Notes: generated from the letters alone by a model not told the origin. 64,000 bases of DNA from JACKAF01 sp041391485 (GCA_041391485.1 JAWKNY010000006.1:87048-151047); one strand, 5' to 3'. Shown: positions 9,085 through 18,930, counted from the first letter of the stretch. Numbers and translations: made by a program.

Positions 9085-10416
9085 ATGTCAGACTTTTTTC
9101 CGCATGTCCGAGATCGCATTGCGTACGAAGGACCTGAAAGTCCCAATCCGCTTGCTTATAAGTACTTTAGTCCGGATCGCGAAGTCGGTGGAAAGCCGAT
9201 GTCGGAGCACCTGCGATTTGCCGTGGCCTACTGGCACACGATGCAAGGAACCGGTGCCGATGCTTTTGGCGGCGCTGTTCATGAGCGAACATGGCGCCAA
9301 TCTGGAGATCCCCTAACCACAGCAGAAACCACCTTGGATGCACTATTTGAATTCATCACCAAGCTGGGGATCTCTCATTATTGTTTTCACGACCGCGACC
9401 TTGCGCCGGAAGGGGCGGACATTAAAGAGAGCAACCGCAATCTGGAACACCTGGTCCGCCGCGCGGAGAAACTGCAAAAGACCCATGACGTGAAGCTTCT
9501 CTGGGGAACGGCCAATCTCTTCAGCCACCCCCGGTACACGCACGGAGCGGCCACAAACCCCGATCCGCTTGTGTTTGCACACGCCGCTTCGCAAGTCAGA
9601 CGCGCCCTGGATGCGACAGTCGCCCTGGGCGGAACCGGCTATGTGTTTTGGGGAGGACGGGAAGGTTATTCTTCGCTTCTCAATACCAACATGAAGCAGG
9701 AACGCGAACAGTTAGCGCGCTTTCTCCGGGCGTCCGTAGAATACGGCAGGCGCATAGGGTTTAAGGGAATGTTCTTCATCGAACCCAAACCCATGGAACC
9801 GACGACGCACCAATACGACTTTGACGCGGCTACGACGCTCAACTTCCTACGTGAGTTCGGACTTATCGACGATTTCATGCTCAACTTGGAAGCCAATCAC
9901 GCAACCCTTGCCGGTCACAGCTTTGAGCACGAAGTGCTAACCGCATCGCTCGCCGGAAAATTGGGGAGCCTAGATATTAACCGCGGCAACCCGCAACTCG
10001 GTTGGGATACGGATCAGTTCCCCACCGACATGCACACGGCGACATTGGCGATGTGGGTACTACTCAAGCAAGGCGGCCTAAAATACGGCGGGTTAAATTT
10101 CGACGCCAAACTCCGAAGAGGATCGGTAGAGGCGGAAGACCTTTTCCACGCTCATATCGGAGGCATCGATACCTTTGCGCGGGCTTTGCTCGTAGCGGAT
10201 CGCCTTGTCCGCACGCGCGCTTTGGACGGACTCATCGAGAAGCGCTACGCCGGTTTCGAAAGCCCAATGGGGAAAAAGATTCTAGCGGGCGACTTTGATT
10301 TGCCGGAGCTAGAGGAGTGGGCCATCCAGTCGGGTGAACCCAAACTCCAAAGCGGGCGAGAGGAAGCTTTGGAAAACGTTTTTAATCAGTATCTCTACAG
10401 CCCGACCATTGAGTAG
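9085..10416 (+). CDS. xylA: D-xylose isomerase
   Basis: The 443-residue protein is a class II xylose isomerase, converting D-xylose to D-xylulose. Diagnostic segments are intact: YCFHDRDLAPEG with the catalytic His, FWGGREGYSSLLNT, the metal-binding FIEPKPMEPTTHQYDFD and LEANHATLAGHSFEHE, and GSLDINRGN. Length is normal (about 440). The start ATG at 9085 is preceded by AGAGGG. Its stop lies within the start of xylB (8-base overlap), indicating coupled translation of isomerase and kinase. Confidence 0.95.
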   Translation: MSDFFPHVRDRIAYEGPESPNPLAYKYFSPDREVGGKPMSEHLRFAVAYWHTMQGTGADAFGGAVHERTWRQSGDPLTTAETTLDALFEFITKLGISHYCFHDRDLAPEGADIKESNRNLEHLVRRAEKLQKTHDVKLLWGTANLFSHPRYTHGAATNPDPLVFAHAASQVRRALDATVALGGTGYVFWGGREGYSSLLNTNMKQEREQLARFLRASVEYGRRIGFKGMFFIEPKPMEPTTHQYDFDAATTLNFLREFGLIDDFMLNLEANHATLAGHSFEHEVLTASLAGKLGSLDINRGNPQLGWDTDQFPTDMHTATLAMWVLLKQGGLKYGGLNFDAKLRRGSVEAEDLFHAHIGGIDTFARALLVADRLVRTRALDGLIEKRYAGFESPMGKKILAGDFDLPELEEWAIQSGEPKLQSGREEALENVFNQYLYSPTIE

Positions 10417-11940
10417 TAAGCGGCGAAAATTTGTCATTGGCCTAGACGTAGGAACCAGTGGGACGAAGGCGCTACTCGTGGACGACCACGGGCGCGTGCT
10501 GGGCCACCACGAGGTCCGACACAAGATTTCCACTCCCCGGCCGACCTGGTCGGAACAAGATCCCGAAGGCTGGTGGCGAGCTGCCGACAAAGCCATTCAC
10601 ACACTCCTCCGAAGATTCCCGCGCTGCCGATCCGAGGTTCAAGCCATCGGTCTTTCCGGTCAAATGCACGGCAGTGTTTTTTTGGACAAAAAGGGAACGG
10701 TACTCAGACCCGCCATTCTTTGGAATGATCAAAGAACCTCAAGCGAATGCGAGGAGATCACACGCCTGGTGGGCGGGCGAGAAACGCTGCTTCGTTACAC
10801 AAGTAACGTCGCGCTTCCCGGTTACACCGCACCCAAGATTCTTTGGGTCCGACACCATGAGCCCAAAGTTTATTCCAAAACCAGACGGATCCTTCTTCCC
10901 AAAGACTACGTGGCGTGGAGACTCTGCGGTGAGTTTGCGACGGATGTGGGCGACGCGTCCGGTACTCTACTTTTTAATGTACGCAAACGCAGTGGCACAA
11001 GCGGGTGCTGAAAGCACTGGAACTCGATCCCAAACTTTTTTGCAAAGCCTATGAATCGAGTTCTGTCGTGGGAGAGTTGCACCGATCGCTCGCACAACGC
11101 TGGCAGCTGGGCCCCCCACAAAGTAAGCCTTGTGATCGGAAGCGGGGATCAACCTGCTGCAGCCGTCGGCATGGGGAGTTTCTGGGTTCGGTGAAGCCCG
11201 TTGACGCTCGGCACGAGCGGAGTCGTGTTTGCCGCCTCGTCGGTCCCGGTCCCCAATCACGCAGGCTCAAGTGTAAAGTTTGTCATGCGGTGCCCGACGC
11301 TTGGTGCGCTTCGGCTGCATGCTCTGCCGGTGCGAGCGTCGAGTGGTTGCGTGAGAATATTCTTTAGTGGTGGCAGCTCGTGGTGAAATCATCGTTTGCG
11401 CGGGCTTCCAAAGCCGACTCAAAGGGTTTGTTTTTCCTTCCTTACCTAAAAATGGGGAACGTTGCCCAGCATCCGGATCCGCATTCCAGAGCTTGCTGGT
11501 GGGATGTGGACCGTGATACGCGTTTGTTCATATCGCGCCGCCCAGGCATCTCCTTCGGTTTGAAAGATCAGTTGCTCGCCTTGAATCCGAAGGCATTCAG
11601 ATTTCAGCTGCTTCTGCGGATCCCGAAACGCTTTTTGGCAGCAGCTTCAAACCGATATCTGTTAGTATTCCCACCTGCCGCTTGGACACGCCCCACGCCT
11701 CCGCACTGGGAGCGGCTCTGCTTCGCGGGCACACAGGAGTGGGACTTTGGGAAAACCTCGCTGAAGCCTGCAAAAAAAAAAAAAAAGGCGTCCACGCGGC
11801 CCCGCAAAAACCGCGGTTGCAGCTACCACAAAGACCGCTACCGGGTGTACCGAAGTCTCTACCCCACGCTTCGGCCAGCATTTGAACAAATCCACGGCAT
11901 TTCAACGTCTTGTGATTGGGTGCCCAAAAGTGCGCCTTGA
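10409..11940 (+). pseudogene. xylB: Xylulokinase, multiply frameshifted
   Basis: A FGGY-family xylulokinase remnant. It starts at a TTG (10409) overlapping xylA. The N-terminal ATPase domain is intact for about 195 residues (FVIGLDVGTSGTKALL, LSGQMHGSV, ILWNDQRT, DVGDASGTLLF). After about 10983 the homology continues in changing frames: WHKRVLKALELDP, then GSGDQPAAAVG, then LTLGTSGVVFAAS, then ASALGAALLRGH and finally VYRSLYPTLRPAFEQIH near 11900. At least five indels are needed, one near an A15 run at 11772-11786. It would phosphorylate D-xylulose. Whether it is a true pseudogene or an assembly artefact is unclear. Confidence 0.8.
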
Positions 11941-11975
11941 TGCGCTTGCCAGGATTTACTTAAACGCTCCCGATC

Positions 11976-12651
11976 ATGAAACGTTTTGCGATCATTTTCG
12001 TTACTCTCCTCTCCCTGTCAGCGTGCTCGGTGCTCGAGGATACCGTCCCTCGGCCGCTACGATGGAGTACCGCCGCCCTTCTAACCCGGCTTTTGGCGAG
12101 TAAGAATCTGCTCCCTCAGGTGAGGTGGCTGAGATGGACTCTGATCTGAGCCGACGCTACTGGCTCGTAGAAGATAAGCCGGTCGTAGTGGAAGAAAGCT
12201 ACCGTTATGAGGTCGTGGTCACGCCCATCACGGCTCCACTTCGTTGATCGCATGCTGCGCGAAGAAGCTTGAAAAAAATATCGCCATGCGGGAAATCCGG
12301 AACCACTATCAACACCTCACACGAGCACTCGTACGTTGACCAATCGTGTTTAGAAGTCTTCGTCAAAGCTCCTCTCTTGTGGGACAGGAATTTCGCGTGG
12401 ACTACTACGCTGTGAGCTACCACCCGATTGGCGTAAAACCCATTTCGGCGCGGCCGCTTTTGGGAAAGGCCAAGTACTCTTCCGTTACGTGGGAGCGGCG
12501 CGAGCTGATGGACGCTTACCTTCCTGTAGGAGTCTGGGACGACGATCACCGCAACATCCGCGGCGTCGGTTACTATTCCCGGCAAATACTTTGCGGTCCC
12601 CCCATCAACTTACAAGAGCCCTTTCAGTTCATGTCCGACCCCGCGACCTGA
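11976..12651 (+). pseudogene. Lipoprotein-like gene, frame-broken
   Basis: An ATG at 11976 opens a clear lipoprotein signal (MKRFAIIFVTLLSLSAC-S with a lipobox LSAC). The frame is lost after about 30 codons. Further protein-like stretches follow in other frames: DSDLSRRYWLVEDKPVVVEESYR around 12135-12205, then VDYYAVSYHPIGVK and VGVWDDDHRNIRGVGYYS up to a stop at 12651. I join them as one broken lipoprotein gene because order and strand agree, but they could be two genes. No family recognised. Confidence 0.4.
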
Positions 12652-13403
12652 GTCTGGAATCCGAAGTTTTGGAGTGTACGGGCCGCCGATGGCCGAATAG
12701 AGCTACCAGCTCTTCTTCTTCTTGTTTGATGCAAGTAGGCTTCGTGGTGTATCGATTCTTCCGCTATTTTGGACTCAAGAATGGTGCGGACTTCTTTTAC
12801 TAGATCCGCGCTCCCGCAGATATAGAACTCGGACAACTCAAAGGGAATATCGGCCGCACCTTGGGTAGGCGGTTACCCGCCCGGCAAAAATCCCTCTGAT
12901 CCTCCTTAAGCTCAGTGCGGGCACCCATTCGAGATAGTTTGAGCCGGCTTAGATCCTGACCAAAAAGGATGTCCTGGGATCGCCTGAACCCCGCCAAAAA
13001 AAGTGTGCTAAGCGGTAAGTTTTTCTGAAAGAGACTTGAGAAAACCATGGAGCGAAAGGGCGCGACCCTGTCCCCATCGAGATGAACACAAAGTGACGGT
13101 GCTGCTTCGGTTCTAAAACGAAGTGAAACCAACAGCCCCCACAAGCTCCACCTTGTCCCAGCTTTGAGCTGAAAGGTGCTCTGTCGCGGCTCCCTGCTTT
13201 TTGATGCACAGCTCCAAAGTCGGATTTTCCGGTGCCGACGCGATGGAGAAGTAACGATCCAAGAACGAGCCGGGATTGGACGGATCGGGTACTTTGAGTT
13301 GGAGAGCCTGTCCTGGCTTGAACTGAAACCCGTCGGGCTTTTTCAGCTCCAAACGAAAGACATCGGCGCTAAGCCCCTCGTTCTTTACTACCGACACTTC
13401 CAT
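12624..13403 (-). pseudogene. FAD/NAD(P) oxidoreductase (ferredoxin reductase-like), frameshifted
   Basis: The ATG at 13403 follows GAGGAG. The N-terminal 90 residues form an FAD-binding barrel: VFRLELKKPDGFQFKPGQALQL, then the flavin motif RYFSIAS. The frame breaks after LVGAVG. The next fragment has the NAD(P) domain opening (DRVAPFRSM and FGQDL), and a last fragment has SEFYICGSADLVKEVRTIL, the usual near-C-terminal motif. Order and strand match a flavodoxin/ferredoxin-NADP reductase of about 240 residues. The function would be electron transfer between NAD(P)H and a flavo- or iron-sulfur protein. At least two indels are needed. Confidence 0.65.
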
Positions 13404-13514
13404 GGCGTCTCCTCGATGGCAAAAGCCAAACGATAACGCCCGGACGCCCGTCTTGCCACGTAAAATGTGCCGTGATACGAAATTACCCTCATTACAATTG
13501 GAGGACCACCGCAC

Positions 13515-14150
13515 TTGGAATTTTGGAGCGATAGCTTTGGCAACATGGAAAAGATCCCTGCAGAGTTCGCCTTCGGGAAATACCACCCACAAACTCACGT
13601 AGAACTCTGTCCGAACCAGAACCCTCATTTCGCGTGGAGCGCACTGCCGACCGGGTGCAAAAGTTTGGTACTGATCTGCCGTGATACGGATGTCCCTTCC
13701 CGCGCAGATAACGTAAACAAGGAACACATCACCGTTCCCACTTCGCTTCCTCGCGTGGACTTTTTTCATTGGGTACTCGTGGATCTTCCGCCCGATCCGG
13801 CGCAAATTGAAGCGGGCGAATTCAGCAATGGCATTGTCCCGCGCGGAAAACCAGGTCCTTTAGGACCTCGCGATACGCGCCAGGGCCTAAATAATTTCAC
13901 ACAGTGGTTTGCGGGCGACAAAAACCTCAAAGGAAACTATTTCGGCTACGACGGCCCTTGTCCGCCCTGGAACGACGAGCTGGTTCACCATTACCACTTT
14001 ACACTCTATGCCTTGGGCGTTGAGAAGTGTCCGGTGGACGGGCAGTTTTCAGGCCCGGATGTTCTAAACGCCATTCAGCCCCACGTCCTTCGCAAAGCGA
14101 CCATCACCGGGCTGTACCACATTTACCCGGACGCGCGCTTGGAGGACTAA
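13515..14150 (+). CDS. YbhB/YbcL-type PEBP (Raf kinase inhibitor-like) protein
   Basis: The 211-residue protein belongs to the phosphatidylethanolamine-binding protein family. Typical are the ligand-pocket motifs LICRDTDVPS (the DPD-like element) and FFHWVLVDLP, then GNYFGYDGPCPPWND and HHYHFTLYALGV. There is no signal peptide, so it is cytoplasmic. The TTG at 13515 is preceded by TTGGAGGA ten bases away; an internal ATG at 13545 is the alternative but would remove conserved N-terminal residues. The stop overlaps the next start (TAATG). Bacterial PEBPs have no assigned pathway. Confidence 0.85.
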   Translation: MEFWSDSFGNMEKIPAEFAFGKYHPQTHVELCPNQNPHFAWSALPTGCKSLVLICRDTDVPSRADNVNKEHITVPTSLPRVDFFHWVLVDLPPDPAQIEAGEFSNGIVPRGKPGPLGPRDTRQGLNNFTQWFAGDKNLKGNYFGYDGPCPPWNDELVHHYHFTLYALGVEKCPVDGQFSGPDVLNAIQPHVLRKATITGLYHIYPDARLED

Positions 14151-14757
14151 TGGAACGCAAGTCGGTAGTCTTTTATTTCGATCCGATCAGCCCCTACTCT
14201 TGGCTGGCCTCCAACCAAATTCCGGAAATTGAAGCGAGGCTTCCCATTCAATTTGATTATGTACCTGTGCTATTCGCCGGGCTACTTAACGCGCACGGCC
14301 AGAAAGGCCCCGCCGAAATCGCTGCCAAGCGCCGTTACACGATGACCGATGCAATGAGGTGGGCCTCGAAATTGGGTTTGAGTTTTGAAGGGCCGCCGGC
14401 CCACCAGCACCAATCCGCTCAAAGCGCTGCGACTTTGCACCGCTGTAGAAGCGACCAGCGCGAGAAGACGGCTAGCCGAAGAAATCTTAAACGCCTGCTG
14501 GCGCGAAGGCGCCGATCTCACCGATGAGTCGAAGACCATCAGCCTTGCCGCCAAAGGTTGAATTGGCGGGCCAAACGCTCATGAACGAGGCCGGCTCCGA
14601 CGCCATCAAAAAGGCGCTGCGCGATCGCACGGACTTGGCGATTGAGCAGGGAGTTTTCGGTGTCCCTACCTTCTGGGTCGACAATCAGATTTTTCTGGGG
14701 CGACGATCCTTGCCCTTTCTCATCGAATACCTTCAGGGCGGCTTCGTATCGATCTGA
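14150..14757 (+). pseudogene. DsbA-family HCCA isomerase, two frameshifts
   Basis: Homologous to 2-hydroxychromene-2-carboxylate isomerases, thioredoxin-fold enzymes that use glutathione. The N-terminus is typical (VVFYFDPISPYSWLASNQI with the catalytic Ser). The frame shifts near 14405 within a CCACCAGCACC stretch, continues as NPLKALRLCTAVEAT, shifts again at AAAGG near 14562, and ends with VFGVPTFWVDNQIFLGRRSLPFL. Total length after correction is about 200 residues, as expected. It is coupled to the PEBP gene through TAATG. Both indels could be sequencing errors. Confidence 0.72.
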
Positions 14758-15588
14758 ACGGCTGAACACCGTTTTAAACCGTCCGCGCGCGGCTGACAGA
14801 CCTCAATCAAATAGGGGACCCTACGCGCGACGACCTTCTTGTAAGTTTCTGCGTAGTCAGGATCCTCTGTCCCAAACCAATGATCGAGGACACTCACGTA
14901 CAGACCGTAGTTGCGGTGGAACTTGCGGTGATGGAGAGAATGGTGGGTAGCTCCAATCACATAACGGCCCCATCGCCCACTGGCTAACCCCTTTGGGTAG
15001 ATCTCAAAGCCGGTGTGATTGAGCACCCCTGTGATCGTCATAATCATCAAAAACACCGGTGCCGCCAGGTACCAGGACCACTAGGATAAGGAGTGGCAAA
15101 ACCACTGCCTGAATAACAGCCTCCACGGGGTGAAAGGAGAAAACCGCCCACGGGGTTGGGTTAACCGACTCGTGGTGAACGCGGTGAACTCTTTTGAACC
15201 ACCACGGGTGGTGCAGCCAACGGTGGGTCCAATAAAAATAAACTTCATGCAACCCCATCAAGAGCGGCACACTCAAAAAAAAGTAAAACCACCCGTGCTC
15301 CCCAATATCGAGATACACCCTGAGTATAGCCATGCGCCCAGGCCCACAGCCCAGCGGTGCCCGCCAAAGCCATGATAGCGGAGGTGCAGACGGACCACAG
15401 TATCTCGCGCCGCACGGTTATCAGGATTGGGCCAACGTAGCTCGATTTTTGTCGCCGCCAAAGCGTCGCGGCGCCAACGGTAGAAAAAGTAATAGATCAC
15501 TCCTGAGAGAAAAGCGTAACGAGAGAGCACGATCAAAAAAATATGCAGGGGGCGGTGGCCAGGTGGGATTCAGATCCAAAGGCTGCAT
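14733..15588 (-). pseudogene. Fatty acid hydroxylase / sterol desaturase family, frameshifted
   Basis: The fragments together give a membrane di-iron hydroxylase. The N-terminus starts at 15588 (MQPLDLNPTW). Membrane segments follow, then the His clusters HRWLHHPWWFKRVHRVHHES near 15180 and HHSLHHRKFHRNYG near 14900. These make the family's eight-histidine metal site, followed by LDHWFGTED. Breaks occur at a T7 run near 15541, near 15410 and near 15060. The enzyme would hydroxylate or desaturate a lipid at the inner membrane. It overlaps the convergent HCCA isomerase gene by about 25 bases. Confidence 0.7.
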
Positions 15589-15598
15589 GAGAACGGCT

Positions 15599-16334
15599 CT
15601 AGCGACGCCGACTTTTGGCCGAAGCCGAAGGATCTCTAGGTACAACCAAACCAAGGTCACGAGCAAACCGAAGGCCCCGCACCATTCCATGTACTTGGGG
15701 ACGCCTCGGTAAGCCGCGTTCTCGATAAAATCAAAATCCAGAACCAAATTGAGCGCGGCGATCACCACCACGAAGACGCTAAAGAGAGTCGGCAGTTCCA
15801 GAAGAATGAATGAAAGAAATCGGTATCCCCCAAAAACCCGAGGATGATCGACACAAAGTAGAGAAGACAGATTCCACCAGTCGCGGCCACCACACCCAGT
15901 TTGAAATTCTCGGTGGCCCGGATCATCTGAGACTTGTACGCCGCCAGCAAGGCAAACAGCGTTCCGAAGGTGAGTCCAGCCGCCTGGATGACGATGCCGG
16001 GGTACTGGGCTTCGAAGGTAGCCGACACCGCCCCTAGAAACGGTCCTTCCAACACCGCGTAAACCGGCGCGGTGAGCGGCGCCCATTCTTTTTTGAAAAT
16101 AGTGACCATCGCCACAACGAAGCCGCCCAAAGCTCCACCAAACCCACGGAGCGACCGTACTCGGGTCCCAGCTTGAATAAATTCCCGCCAGGTGTAGCTG
16201 GCGGCCGCGATCACGAGCAACAACAGAACCGCGGTCTTATTCACCGTCCCCTGGATCGTCATTCGATCGGATGGGGTGGCCGCGCTCAAGGCCCCGAAGG
16301 CCTTTTCACTCAACGCCGGATTGGACGTTCGCAT
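15599..16334 (-). pseudogene. Bax inhibitor-1/YccA-like family membrane protein, frameshifted
   Basis: The start at 16334 follows AAGGAG, and the N-terminus MRTSNPALSEKAFGAL is typical of the bacterial Bax-inhibitor-1 (Bax1-I) family. Six to seven hydrophobic segments follow. The first frame ends after FLGDTDFF near 15815. The second continues as FLSFILLELPTLFSVF, FDFIENAAYRGVPKYMEWCGAFGLLVTLVWLY and LEILRL. A last one-base shift would give AKSRRR and a TAG at 15599. Family members are multi-pass inner-membrane proteins with debated ion-leak or protease-modulating roles. Two indels are required. Confidence 0.72.
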
Positions 16335-16693
16335 CGATGGCTCCTTGTGAGCGATTAGAAAAACAAATCATATCGATTCCCGCGCCTATCGCCAAGCCCG
16401 GAGAACTCACAAATTTTGATGGATACTTCTAAATTATGATTTTTACTTTATGACTCAGAGTGCTAAAACCACAGTCAGCGATAGATAGGATGACGAATGG
16501 GCCGGGGTTAGTAACCAAGTAAAAGTGAAATTGTGGGGAATCTGGGTCAACCAGCTTCCCCACAGACTTTCCGCAATCTCTCGCATTTCAGCTACTTACA
16601 AGCCAACCACTCGAATTAATTTGACACATAAGTTGCGGCGCGTTGTTTGGCTGTCATCAAAGGCCACACTAAAGGCGTAAGGAGGAATTAGTG
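16335..16693. promoter_or_regulatory. Divergent intergenic region with a hairpin and a -35-like box
   Basis: This AT-richer 359-base gap separates the Bax-inhibitor gene (minus) from the secreted protein gene at 16694 (plus). It holds an interrupted inverted repeat at 16532-16564 and a TTGACA at 16621-16626. I see no convincing -10 at 17 bases from that box (TGTTTG), so the promoter call is weak. The region ends in a strong ribosome site (TAAGGAGGAA). No gene is visible on either strand. Confidence 0.4.
16532..16564. repeat. Inverted repeat / hairpin in the divergent promoter region
   Basis: The arms TGTGGGGAA (16532-16540) and TTCCCCACA (16556-16564) are perfect complements. Inside them CTGG (16542-16545) pairs with CCAG (16551-16554) around a GTCAA loop, with one T/C mismatch. 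There is no following T-tract, so it is not an ordinary terminator. It could be an operator or a structured mRNA leader. Confidence 0.5.
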
Positions 16694-17357
16694 ATGAAAC
16701 GTTTATTTGGATGTGCCCTAAGCTTAATGCTCATGGCAAACGCTGCCCTAGCGGATGATGTGAAACAAAAAGATATCGAACCGGTGTTCGTACAGCTTGA
16801 ACAAAACGCCAAAGACTTTCCCATGATCGTCGAAAAGGACGGCAAGAAATATCAAGTCTATCGCGCTCAAGGTGAGAAAGAGACCGAGAGCAATTATTAT
16901 TATTCAGACAAAGAAGGCGTCAGCCACTGGATCAGTGAAGACGCTTCCCACAATTTCACCGTCGGTTACTTGGATGGCGAAAAGTTGGTGAGCCTCGATA
17001 AGGTTGCTAAGGATGCGGGAACGCACCTGGCGAACCTTAAGAAGGAAGGAAAAGTAGACAGCGAAAGAGCGCCAATCTCAGTTGGTGCACTTGTTCCGCC
17101 GTTACGGTTACCGCTATAGTTACTACAACTATAACAATTACCGTTACGTGGGCTACAGCTACCGCGCGCCCTACTACTACAACAACTACTACCGTCGTAA
17201 CGTCGTGTACTACCACTCGTACCCGTCGTACTCGTACCAAAGCTACGGCAACTACTATTACAACAGCGGCAGCTATTACTATAATAGCTACAACCCTGTG
17301 AACGTGAGCTACGGTTACTACTACGGACCGCGCTACACGGTTTGTCTCTGGGGATAA
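16694..17357 (+). pseudogene. Secreted protein with Tyr/Asn-rich tail, frame change near 17080
   Basis: The first frame (ATG 16694, strong AAGGAGG) encodes a signal peptide (MKRLFGCALSLMLMANAALA) and a soluble domain with Tyr clusters (ESNYYYSD). It would end at 17119 with an unremarkable tail. In the +1-shifted frame from about 17080 a striking low-complexity sequence runs to TAA at 17355-17357, with units such as YRYSYYNYNNYRY and APYYYNNYYRR and almost every third residue Tyr. A terminator follows only after this second frame. I therefore read one secreted protein of about 220 residues interrupted by an indel. Separate or dual coding is possible. Function unknown; surface or matrix role is a guess. 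Confidence 0.55.
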
Positions 17358-17379
17358 GCTCTAGAGCAGCCTTTGAAGA

Positions 17380-17410
17380 CGCCGAGGGGAAACCCTCGGC
17401 GTTTTTTTTT
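17380..17410 (+). terminator. Rho-independent terminator
   Basis: Perfect 9-bp stem CGCCGAGGG/CCCTCGGCG with a GAAA tetraloop, followed by nine T. It lies just after the Tyr-rich frame ending at 17357. Confidence 0.93.
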
Positions 17411-17534
17411 GATTTTTCATACGATATCAGGGCCTTAACCCTTTCCCCTTGATCCCGGGGCCCCTCTTTTTGTATAAGAGGGCACCTAATTTTTACGTAC
17501 AACCCTGTCCATCAAGTTGTTGAGGAGCTAGCTC

Positions 17535-18818
17535 ATGAAGCTGACGTACGCGCTATCGCTATTGTTGATTACGAGTTCACTGGCCTTTGGCCAGCAGGGC
17601 GACATCCCTACCGTGGAAGAGTCGCTAAAAGAGCTGGTGAGTACTTCCAAGTACCTCATGCGTAATCTCTCGCACACCACCAAAGCGTACTCGGATACAG
17701 CGCGCCAGATGCTACGAGACGCCGAGGGGCGCGGAAACGCCCCCTACCACGCATTTTTGAAAGAGATCGCTGTCTTTGAGCGCCACGCAGACGGCTACAC
17801 CGTATTTAAATGGCCCCACGAGCTGAACAAAGCGGCCATCGAGATCGAGCAGACCTACAAGCGCAGAAAGTTTCTGGACGCTCGTTATGTGGAGCAACGC
17901 CTTGGCAGCCAGTTCAAGGACACGGTCCACCCGGCTTACTGGCAGAGCCTCACCACCACCTACGTGTGGATGGAGTACGTACGCCGAGCGTACTTGTACA
18001 ACAACCTGGTCCAGGAAGGATCCGAGTACTACACGCAGCTCACCAAGATGCTTTCCACCCTGCACGAGCAGGCCCAGACTTTAATTGGCATCATGGGACG
18101 CCTGCGGGTTCAAGCGCCCTTTTCGTCGGATGAGCCTCATTTCGAAGAGCGCTACGGACGTTACTTCCACGTTGGAAATGTACTCAACTTTGGATGGAAA
18201 AAGGCGCAGCCCGATCTGACTCATTATTTCGCCCCCTACTTCTACCCTCTACTCGTTCCGAATCAGGACGAGAGCGAAACCATCGAACGCTTGATTGCAA
18301 AGTACCCGCAGCTTCGCGACTCAAAAGAGCTTAAGACCCTTCTGGAAACGCTCAAAAAGAAGGCGCAAGAGCAACAGAAGCCAAGCACCGACGGAGACAC
18401 CAACAACTTGAATCCCGATCCGATGAACCCGCCCTCATCGGAAGAGGCGTTCAAAAAAGAACTCGACTACGTCGATAACAACCGGCCGCTACAGATGCAG
18501 ATTTTAAGGCTACAATTTCAGGCGACGCGCGAAGGTCTCGCTCTGGACAACGAACTCATTGAAGTACTCGAATCGTTTTCCACTGAAGTTCAGAAGCTCG
18601 TGGATAAGTACCCGCAGCTTAAGGGCATCGTCGACGAATGCCGCACCCTTATCAACGCAAAAGCCGACGACTACGACTCCAAAACGCTTCTGGAAAAGCT
18701 CCAAGGCCTCTTGAGCGGCCCCAAAGGGATTCGTCCCGGTTACCCGGCCCTCAAGCCTTTGCCGCCCGAAGCGGAAAAACCCGGATCGGAACCGAAACGC
18801 GAAGAACGCATCGGCTAG
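17535..18818 (+). CDS. Secreted, mainly helical protein of unknown function
   Basis: The 427-residue protein has a clear signal peptide (MKLTYALSLLLITSSLAFG) and a mature region of Tyr- and charge-rich helices. A Lys/Gln/Pro-rich low-complexity linker lies around residues 273-300, then a second helical half and a Pro-rich C-terminus (GYPALKPLPPEAEKPG). Two segments, around IAKYPQLRDSKELKTLLETL and DKYPQLKGIVDECRTLI, resemble each other and suggest an internal repeat. GAGGAG precedes the ATG at 17535. No family recognised. It stands alone between two terminators, so it is monocistronic. Confidence 0.7.
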   Translation: MKLTYALSLLLITSSLAFGQQGDIPTVEESLKELVSTSKYLMRNLSHTTKAYSDTARQMLRDAEGRGNAPYHAFLKEIAVFERHADGYTVFKWPHELNKAAIEIEQTYKRRKFLDARYVEQRLGSQFKDTVHPAYWQSLTTTYVWMEYVRRAYLYNNLVQEGSEYYTQLTKMLSTLHEQAQTLIGIMGRLRVQAPFSSDEPHFEERYGRYFHVGNVLNFGWKKAQPDLTHYFAPYFYPLLVPNQDESETIERLIAKYPQLRDSKELKTLLETLKKKAQEQQKPSTDGDTNNLNPDPMNPPSSEEAFKKELDYVDNNRPLQMQILRLQFQATREGLALDNELIEVLESFSTEVQKLVDKYPQLKGIVDECRTLINAKADDYDSKTLLEKLQGLLSGPKGIRPGYPALKPLPPEAEKPGSEPKREERIG

Positions 18819-18930
18819 TTGCGTTAGCAAACAAACTGCACGTAGCTTATTGAATCCATTCAGTGGCGCAATCGTGTAGGAATTGTGCTCATCCCGTCAT
18901 ATTCTTCTTTTTCGACGATCCACACGCGAT

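Noticed and set aside
8247..9146. A 299-codon open frame on the minus strand
   Set aside because: It lies wholly opposite the TIM-barrel isomerase, whose plus-strand product has clear family motifs; the antisense product matches nothing.
12711..12727. CTT triplet repeat as a microsatellite phase-variation tract
   Set aside because: It is only about four units long and lies at the end of a broken reductase gene where it encodes a basic tail; too short to call.
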